From the NCBI GenBank assembly GCA_025201375.1, contig JAIWZP010000087.1:21792-85791 (forward strand): 64,000 nt of DNA. Reading direction: 5' to 3'. The notes beneath the pieces are model-generated. The model was not told the origin of the DNA. It searched no databases and worked only from the letters and a program-made list of their open reading frames with translations. How positions within the stretch are numbered: position 1 is the stretch's first letter; each line of letters starts with the position of its first letter. This DNA is from Gongronella butleri (Eukaryota > Mucoromycota > Mucoromycetes > Mucorales > Cunninghamellaceae). Below, piece by piece: positions 56,789 to 64,000 of this stretch. The translations under genes were made by a program, and so were the position numbers.

Positions 56789-57715
56789 TCAGTGGGCACT
56801 ATTTTTTTTTTTTTTTTTTGCTTTTGCTTTTGCCTTTGTTTTTGCTTTTTTTCTTATTCATACCATCATTGGGTGTGGACGTGGAATAGGCCCTTTTTTG
56901 TGGATAATCATCGGTCAGCGTGGGCGACACGGTGCGCTTTCTTTCACCTGATTTTTTTTTTAAAAAAAAGGAATGAGATTTCTGCAAAAAAAATAATAAA
57001 AAAAAAACGCCATCGGCCCATTTGGGCAAGTGCCCGCGCCCGATTTTTTCCCGCGGGTTGGCACGGCGGACCTTTTTTCGCGTGCCATTTTTTGTTTTTT
57101 TCAAAAAAGATCTTACATTGTGAAGCAATGGGGCTTGTAAGGTAGGAAAAGGCGCCAATGACCCAAGAATTGGCGAGGATGCCTGTTGCATCGTAAAGGC
57201 AGATGGACACGGGCAGCTGGCCGTCGGAGCCTGCTTGGACGTCGCGCAATGGCGGCACTTGGGCGGCAAGCGTGACCCAATGTGCGGCATCATTACTTGG
57301 CGCGTCAGTCACGTGCGACGCGGTCTCCAAGACCAAGTTGCCAAACATGATCTTCATCGCACCAGCATCGCTATTGTCGCTGGCGTCATCCTTGCGCCGC
57401 TCAAGCAATGCCGTGACTGTCGTGCTGTCATTGCCGTCCTGGGGACCCCATTGCAGCAGCTTGGGCCGTGCCGATATAGCTTCCTCATTCGCAGACGCCA
57501 CGCCGCCGCCGCTGTCAAACTCGGCATCCATCATAAAGTCATTGTTCATCCACTCGCTGTAGTCCACTAAAAGAAGCCCAAAAAAATTAGCATTGGAGCA
57601 TTTTGACCCAATGGATGCACTGCTTACAAAAGGTGGCCGTGTCCGGGTCCATTTTTGTCGTTGTCAAATCATTCTTTTTGACGAGAATGGATAAGGGAGA
57701 CGAGCCAACATCCAT
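55114..57715 (-). CDS. MedA-like (Medusa) developmental regulator, apparent frameshift near the 3' end
   Basis: Four exons: 57715-57628, 57566-57117, 56947-56864, 56748 onward. As written, exon 4 stops at 55364 (668 residues), but a T5 run on the + strand (55419-55423) shifts the frame inside the conserved domain; the original frame continues to a stop at 55114. The diagnostic part is the fungal MedA/Acr1/Ren1 domain: GDLMAMTFNWTPYEW, RRLVRFWRRQ, VVSCIYWRERNDYFITSVD, IYLLEGLIGVQFTVEEKNRI, LEGFRPLTVSKCKADCADFF and GFPHPKPRNIEKDVKVFAWK, after which the family continues with a (L)xxALxKIIxKY helix that is found here only in the shifted frame. Long Gln/His tracts occupy the middle. MedA proteins control conidiation and adhesion genes in ascomycetes. 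A second in-frame start exists at 57652. Confidence 0.83.
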
Positions 57716-58561
57716 TTTTGTGAATCGAAAGTGTTAAATTGGGCTAGAATTACAACAGGTACATTAACTTAAAATAAATAGAGACGCTGTGGAAGTTGTT
57801 GACACGCAATGGGGATGGCGAGAGGGTGGGGGGGGAGGGAAAAAAAAAGTAAAAAGAGAGTAAAAAGCAACAATGGTGGGCGAGCCATCAAGATGTAAAT
57901 GCGGGGAAAGCGCTTTGGCGCGGGGAAGACACAGCAAACAAATAGCCATGACCCCTCGCCTCTTTTTTTTTTGCATTGCCATAGTGTCGTTTTGGGTGAG
58001 CGAGGTGGCTCCGACAGATGTATAGCATGGTCCTATTCTGGGGGAAAACGGGCAAAACACGTATTTCAGGCTCATTTTTTATTTTTTACTTTTTTTTTTT
58101 TTGTACGCGCCACATGTGTAGGTGGCCTTTGCGCGCAATTCATGCAAGGGATGCTGGGAAGAAGTGTCCAAGATCAGGCAGAAACGCTCATTGGTCAGTG
58201 AGTTGCCCACATTATGCGTCTTTTATTTTTTTTCAGCTAAATTGAATTTTATCATTGCAGGCATCTCCTGACGGTGGAGTGGTGTGAATCAATGAAAAAA
58301 ATAAAAACGTGTTCTTCCGCGCACATAAAAAAAACCAAGCGCACGGTGAATTTTCATCTCGGGCGGGTCCGACTTGGCCAATCAGCGTTTGACATTACTT
58401 TCATCCATTTGACTTTTTAATCGAAAAGAGGGGTGCTTTACAAAAGGCAATGAGGCAATAAATACGACGAGTTGCGTGAAAAAGGAGGAGGAAGGAGTGG
58501 GGGAGAGAGAGAGGGGGGATGGCCGGAAATTGCACAAAAAAGAAAAGGAGACGATGTAGGG
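57716..58561. other. intergenic region between MedA-like and HSF-type genes
   Basis: Contains the MedA-like promoter and the HSF-type 3' flank, with T runs at 57961 and 58091. No supported gene. Confidence 0.45.
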
Positions 58562-58803
58562 CTAGAAAAAAGAGTTTTCCTGGGCTGGATGCCATTCCGG
58601 ATGGTCCAATGAGAAGGATTGCGAGGATGCGATGGGCAGCGACGTGTATGGTTGCGACGTGGAGATCATATCGGACGAATACAAGAGAGATGAATGGTCA
58701 GTGCGTGGCAAATAGGGTGTTTCCAATTGTGTTGCGGCGAGATGGTGAGGTTGCTGTTGTGCAAAGACGGCGTTCGAGTGGGTGACGTAAGAAGGATGTA
58801 ATG

Positions 58804-58837
<34 letters not shown>

Positions 58838-60551
58838 ATGGGGATGAGGATGATGGTGTTGGTGGTGATGAGGATGATGATGCGAGTGTGTGTGTGTCAG
58901 CGATGACGAAGCCGATGAAGAAAAAGGGAGGTCATTGTGGCTCGGCATGTGTGTCGGGGCCGGCAGGGGCGGCGGTCGTTGTGCTAGTGATGGTGGCGGC
59001 GGATTGGCGGCGACGACGGCAGGCGATGAAGATGCCGAGGAATTGAGCGAGGCAGAGGCGGACGAGGGCGACGACGACGTTGGCACGGCGTTGATTTCCT
59101 TGCTTTTGTCCGAGGACGTCGAGGGGGACGCGGTGGGGGACATTTGGTGGTTTAAATGGTGGTGTTGCCGCCGTTGATGCATGATCCATGATAAATCATT
59201 GCCCATGTAAGAGCGCGACATATGGAGATGCATCCATTGTTGGTGTTGCTGGTGCTGGATCATGCTTGTGTAATTATCGGATGCGGGGGGTGCCGAGGCA
59301 TTGGCTGCGGCGGCGACAACGGCAGCGGGTAAAGAAGAGGAGGACAGGTCGTGATGGAAATCCGAGTCAACATAGCCGCCAGCGTCCATGTTGGCTACCT
59401 CATGGGTAACAGGGGGAGCAGACGGGGGATGGGGAGGAGGAATGTGTGCGTGCTGCTCAAAAGAGGCCGACGGCGGCAATCCGGCGTAATCATGCGGCGG
59501 CAACGAAGACGTCGTGCTGTACAGCATGGCGACGTCAGAGAACCCAAGTTCCGAATCATGCAACGGCAACGTCGTTTCCGTGGCATATACCTCGGGCGAT
59601 GCATGTTGTTGTGACAACGACGATGGAGACTCGGGCGTCGCAACAACATGATTATTAGGAGGATGATGATTCCCGCCGCCTCCGCCGGCAATCATCTTGG
59701 ACCGACGCCGTCGTGTGTATTGAGTCGCTTTGCGCCGGATCAAGGGGAACAGGTCGCGCCGACCAGGCCGGAAATAAGGATGATACCATCGGCACGACTT
59801 TTTGTCCTTGGAATCTTTGGATTTGCGTGCATCCGTGTCTCGCTGGAATCCGTAAATCTACCGTAAACGAAAAAAAAAAAAAATAGGGCCATCGTCGTCG
59901 TTCATTAGCGCGCGATCGTCAATACTTCCTCCTCCTTCTTCCCTTTTTTTACCTCCCCCTTTTTTTTTTGGGTGCAGCCGCTGGACCCGGCCCGTCAATC
60001 CCCCCCCTTCGCCCTCCCCTTTTCTCGCTCCAACAACCAACAGAATGGATAAACTTCAAGGCAAAAGAGAATAAAACGATGCCGCCGTGTCCTTTTTTTT
60101 TTTTGCCCGTTTTGTCTTACATTGAGCTGCCGCACAAATGAAGGAAATTTGCAATGCTTGAACAGTTTGGGCAACACCTGCTCCGTGAATTCTACATTTG
60201 AAAAAAAAGGCAAAATGAAAAAACAAAAACAAAAAAAAAAAAAAAAAAAGGAAGAAATGAGCCGGAAAAAAAAATTAAGGAGCGCGCGCCGCGAAAAGAA
60301 AAAAGACGAAGACGCCAGGGTCACTTTCACAATGGCAACACACAGACCGAAAAGCTCACTTACTTGGTATGCAATCAATGACAAACATGTCTTTGCCATC
60401 GTGGCGACACCAACGAGCATAGCTTTCGCCGTTTTCCGTGGTTTGAAGGCATCTAGGTGGGAGGGGGAGGAATTGAGTGGATCTGAGCCAATCGATCGGC
60501 CATTCATCAGGTGAGGCCGTGGTGGCACCTCTCCGTCGGGGCGCCGCCAGC

Positions 60552-60582
<31 letters not shown>

Positions 60583-60896
60583 GTCGGTGCGGCCGGGCCG
60601 CGCGCCCTTTTTGTTTCTTACTGATAGAGTTTGGCGACAAAGCCCGCGATAACGCGCTCAGAATTGGCACCGTCCGCCGCCACAGGGGTCACGGTCGTGG
60701 TGGCGAGCGCCGTCGGGGCAACTCGGCAAACGCCGCCATACGCGTGCAGATGGTTGGCGTCGTTTGCGTCGTGCGCGAGTGGCGACGTGTAAAGTGACGA
60801 CGAATAGTCCAGTGCCGAGCCATACGACAGCGATAGAGACATGTTGTTGTGCGGCACTGTTGAGAGCGTCGTGTTGTCTACTGCATAGTCGTCCAT
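58562..60896 (-). CDS. Heat-shock-factor-type DNA-binding transcription factor
   Basis: Four exons (60896-60622, 60452-60364, 60191-60121, 59857-58562) give 576 residues in phase. The HSF domain is assembled across all four: FVAKLYQ at the end of exon 1, ESYARWCRHDGKDMFVID in exon 2, FTEQVLPKLFKHCKFPSFVRQLN in exon 3 and IYGFQRD...CRWYHPYFRPGRRDLFPLIRR at the start of exon 4, about residues 84-185. The basic QYTRRRRSK segment after it is a likely nuclear signal. The rest is low complexity (His/Gln, Ser, Pro). No leucine-zipper trimerisation coiled coil is evident after the domain, which suggests an Sfl1/Mga1/Skn7-like or otherwise divergent HSF rather than canonical Hsf1. The HSF domain being cut by three introns is notable. 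Confidence 0.88.
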
Positions 60897-61849
60897 AGAG
60901 AGAGAAAGAGAGAGAAAGAGCAGAAAAAAAAAGACACACAAAAAAAAAAAAAAAGCGAGAAAAATGGAACTCACACACAAGGGGGGGACACAAACAAAAG
61001 AAAAAGAGACAGGGAGACAAGAGCACAGGAACCAGAGCAGCAAAGGAAAGTGTGCAAAAGAGTCTGTGTGCGTGTGTTTGCGCGCGTATGAGAGGGTGAG
61101 GGGGTATTTACAGGCAAAGAGAGAGCAAAAGCAAGAAAGAAAAAGACGGAAAACAAGACACAAGAAATAAAAAAAAGAGAAGAGAAAAGGGGAAACTAGC
61201 AATTGTGCCCTTTTCCCCTTTTTTTTTTATCTTTGTGCGTGTGTTCTCTGGCGAATTCAAACACAGTAGGTTACAAGGCAAGGCAAACCCGACGAACGGC
61301 ACAGCCGGATCGTAAAGAGGCAAAAAGGGACAACTAAAAAAAAAAAAGGTCCAATGGCCGGAAAAAAGGGACAATGATGACGCATCGCATCATGAACCGT
61401 CATTTGGCAATGGGCGACGATGCGTGGTTCTTGTGCGTGTGTGTGTGTGTGGGTATAAGTGTTTTCTTTTTGCGTGGGACGTGGATTGCCTTGATTGATG
61501 CCGATGGCCCAAACAAGCTTTTTTTTTCGTAGGGAGCAAAGAAATAGAGTTCAGGCTGATTGGAAAAAAAAAGGGTGCAAGAGACTACTTGGTTGCACAA
61601 CACGCTTCAAGTGTTTGTGTGAGGGCGATGATGGGGGATCCCCCTTTGAGGTGGAAATGGCCCTTTTGCGAGGTGGTGGCAACCTTGTTTGGCGTCAAAA
61701 AAAGACAAAAGGTGAGTCAAATCCTCTGACAGGGCGGAGTCAACCAATCACAAAGGCAGCCCTGAGGCTTGTGCTCCCTCTTTTTTTTTTTTCTTTTCTT
61801 TCTTTCGCTGCCCTTTTTTTTTTCTCTCTTCTTTTCTTTATTCACTGAT
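60897..61849. other. divergent promoter region, HSF-type (-) / tyrosyl-tRNA synthetase (+)
   Basis: About 950 bp. The first 300 bp next to the HSF-type gene are purine-rich on the + strand (GA-rich leader of the minus-strand gene). A short GT microsatellite occurs near 61434-61450. No gene is seen. Confidence 0.5.
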
Positions 61850-63228
61850 ATGTCCAGCCTCACCCCCGACGAGAAATATGCTTTAATCACCCGCAACCTG
61901 CAAGAGGTGCTTGGCGAGGAGAAGATCAAGACTATCCTCAAGGAGCGCGACCTCAAGCTCTACTGGGGCACCGCCACCACCGGCAGAGTAAGGCAAACGA
62001 ATTATGACCACCCCTTTTTTTTTAACACTTTTTCTCGCTTTTCTCTAGCCTCACATTGGTTACTTTGTTGCCATGACCAAGATCGCCGACTTTTTGGCTG
62101 CCGGTGTCCACGTACGAACCATTAAAAGAGCCCAATTGACCCCGCACTGGTACGAAAAAAAGAGGACGATGCTCATTCTTTGCATTTTTTCGATTTTTTT
62201 TTCAGGTCAAGATTCTGTTTGCGGATATTCACGGCTTCTTGGACAATCTCAAGGCGCCCATTGAGCTTGTCAAGAATCGCTCCATCTATTACGAACACAT
62301 CATCAAGGCCGTCTTGTCGTCCATGGGCGTGCCGCTCGACAAATTGACGTTTGTCTTTGGCTCCAGCTTTGAATTGTCGGCCGAGTACACGATGGACAAC
62401 TTTAAGCTGTGCTCGCTCGTGACGGAGCACGACGCACGCAAGGCCGGTGCCGAGGTTGTCAAGCAGGTCGCGTCGCCCCTGCTGTCCAACCTGCTTTACC
62501 CTGGCATGCAGGCCCTGGACGAGCAATACCTGGATGTCGACGTGCAATTCGGCGGCGTCGACCAGCGCAAGATTTTTGTCATGGCCGAAAAATACCTGCC
62601 CATGCTCGGCTACGAGAAGCGCGCCCACTTGATGAACCCTATGGTCCCTGGCCTGCAGGGCGTCAAGATGTCCTCGTCCGATCCCGACTCCAAGATCGAC
62701 TTTTTGGACGCCCCCGCCGTCGTCAAGAAGAAGATCAACAAGGCCTTTTGCGAGGAGGGCAACATTGAGGACAATGGTCTGCTGTCTTTTGTCAAGTTTG
62801 TCTATTTCCCCCTAAAGTCGCTCAATGGCGCCGAACCCGAGTTCAAGATTACCCGTCCCGAGAAGTGGGGTGGCGACATGATCTTCAAGGACTACCAAAC
62901 CCTCGAGGATGACTTCCGGGACAAGAAGATTCACCCCGGTGACCTCAAGGCCGGCGTCACGGACGCCATCAATGCCCTCCTCGACCCTATCCGCAAGACC
63001 TTTGATGACGCCAAGCTCCAGGATATCATCGCCGCAGCCTATCCCCCCGAAAACAAAAAGGCCAGCACCGGCCCCAACAAGCGCGAGCGCAAGGCCATGG
63101 CTCGCAAGCAAAAGGAATTGGAGCAACAGCAAGAGGGCAAGGAGAACACGGCTGCCACCGCCACCGAAGAGAAGGTCGCCATCCCCGCCACTGCCCCCGC
63201 TCCCGCTCAAACCGAATCTGTAGCATAA
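61850..63228 (+). CDS. TYS1: Cytosolic tyrosyl-tRNA synthetase
   Basis: Charges tRNA-Tyr. Three exons (61850-61987, 62049-62111, 62206-63228) give 407 residues, close to yeast Tys1 (394). Class I signatures are present: TGRPHIGYF (HIGH equivalent), assembled across intron 1, and [12 protein letters not shown] (KMSKS equivalent). Other eukaryote/archaeal-type blocks are [38 protein letters not shown] and [15 protein letters not shown]. After the anticodon-binding region ending near 345 there is a basic then Glu/Ala-rich low-complexity tail ([14 protein letters not shown]...), as in fungal cytosolic enzymes. No mitochondrial presequence. Confidence 0.97.
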
Positions 63229-64000
63229 ATCACATCTCGCTCCCTCGTTTCTTTTCTTTTTTTTTTTTTTTTACGCAAAATCATACAGTAAAGCTCGAAT
63301 TAGACTTAATTGATTGTTTGCTCAAATCACGATTGTTTGGAGAATGGACTCATGGTTCACAAAAAAAAATGATTGCGCTGGATGCTTGCAGGCATTGCAT
63401 GAATTGGAACAAGCGCGTAAAAAAAAAAATCCCCCACGAAATGCCGATTAGATTGGTAAATTCAATTCCTGACTTTTTGACGCCTTCGTCGAGCTTCACA
63501 TTCCAATCCAAAAAAAGTGGACGTCGTGGGGACAACCAGGGCAGAGCTACCCCGAAAATCAACCAAACTTGGCCAATTGTGCGCCAAACAAAAAAGAAAA
63601 CAATTTAATTTGTACAAAGACAATGGCCCCCCCATTGTGCGTGATTTCCTTTTCCGTTCAGCCGTCGCGACATGCAAGCTGTACGCGCGCTCCATTCAAA
63701 TCAATCATTCCAGCACACACTCAAAGCACAAATTGCTCTGCAGGGATGGATCCATCGAGACAGGGTGCAATATGATGATAAAAAAAATGCAGCAGAATTT
63801 GCGTGTGCATCAATTGTTCGCATTTTCACTGCGATTCAATGATCAATGCAGATGCGTATTTAATTGCCTGCTTCGAGTTGTGCAACATTTTTTCACGAAT
63901 TTACAATACAATATGATACAACAATAAAAAAAACGAATGAGGAAAAGGCGCGCTTTTTATTTGTGCAATTTCTTGTCGAGTTTTTCAATGAATTTGTGAG
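63229..64000. other. right-end region without recognised genes
   Basis: 3' flank of the tyrosyl-tRNA synthetase gene with a T18 run near 63255-63272. No conserved frame is seen up to the window end. Confidence 0.45.

Noticed and set aside
57203..57562. 119-codon plus-strand frame opposite exon 2 of the MedA-like gene
   Set aside because: Antisense shadow; the minus-strand exon has phase-consistent splice sites and continues into the conserved domain.
1..64000. CRISPR arrays, bacterial operons, ribosomal RNA genes
   Set aside because: None found; the window is eukaryotic with spliced monocistronic genes.

Overview
The window is eukaryotic nuclear DNA. Most genes are split by short introns (about 50-105 bp) with GTAAG/GTAAA-type donors and CAG/TAG acceptors. 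The protein set is fungal: a Zn(II)2Cys6 regulator, a MedA-type developmental regulator, an HSF-type factor, a Set3-like protein and a TBC RabGAP. Intron density, the ADAM-type protease and a BRAT1-like HEAT protein point to a filamentous, early-diverging fungus (Mucoromycota-like). That placement is inference; nothing here fixes the species. Very long A/T homopolymers sit inside many introns and promoters.

Layout. 0-9 kb: a truncated Zn2Cys6 regulator divergent from a cis-aconitate decarboxylase-like gene, then a ten-exon ADAM-like metalloprotease (-) divergent from a GT4 glycosyltransferase (+). 9-19 kb: prephenate dehydrogenase (TYR1), ribosomal protein uS7/RPS5, a Set3-like PHD+SET protein, mitochondrial ornithine acetyltransferase (-) and sphingolipid delta-4 desaturase. 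19-30 kb: a repeat-bearing gap, a 2OG-Fe(II) oxygenase, a forkhead factor, and a BRAT1-like protein (-). 30-38 kb: a gene-poor island with diverged repeats, two inverted-repeat elements, tRNA-Ile(AAT), tRNA-Phe(GAA) and one small secreted Cys-rich protein. 38-41 kb: a TBC1D12/14-like protein. 41-45.6 kb: a second gene-poor island with repeat copies and gene relics. 45.6-55 kb: IRE1 (-), a TACO1/YebC-like protein (-), a Pcl-type cyclin with a predicted membrane helix, and a REEP/Yop1-like protein. 55-64 kb: MedA-like (-, with an apparent homopolymer frameshift), HSF-type factor (-), tyrosyl-tRNA synthetase (+).

Exon structures were assembled by eye from splice motifs and reading-phase agreement. 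For nearly all multi-exon genes every junction is phase-consistent and the sum of exons is an exact multiple of three. Exceptions are the first intron of the GT4 gene, the MedA-like 3' end and the relic at 43.2-44.1 kb.

The genes are mostly unrelated housekeeping and regulatory functions. Possible functional links are the divergent regulator/decarboxylase pair at the left edge and several endomembrane genes (IRE1, REEP/Yop1-like, DES1, TBC protein). The most unusual items are the BRAT1-like gene with its conserved C-terminal tail, the TA-flanked inverted-repeat element with a matching empty site, the hydrophobin-like small secreted protein and the TBC protein lacking the usual glutamine finger.
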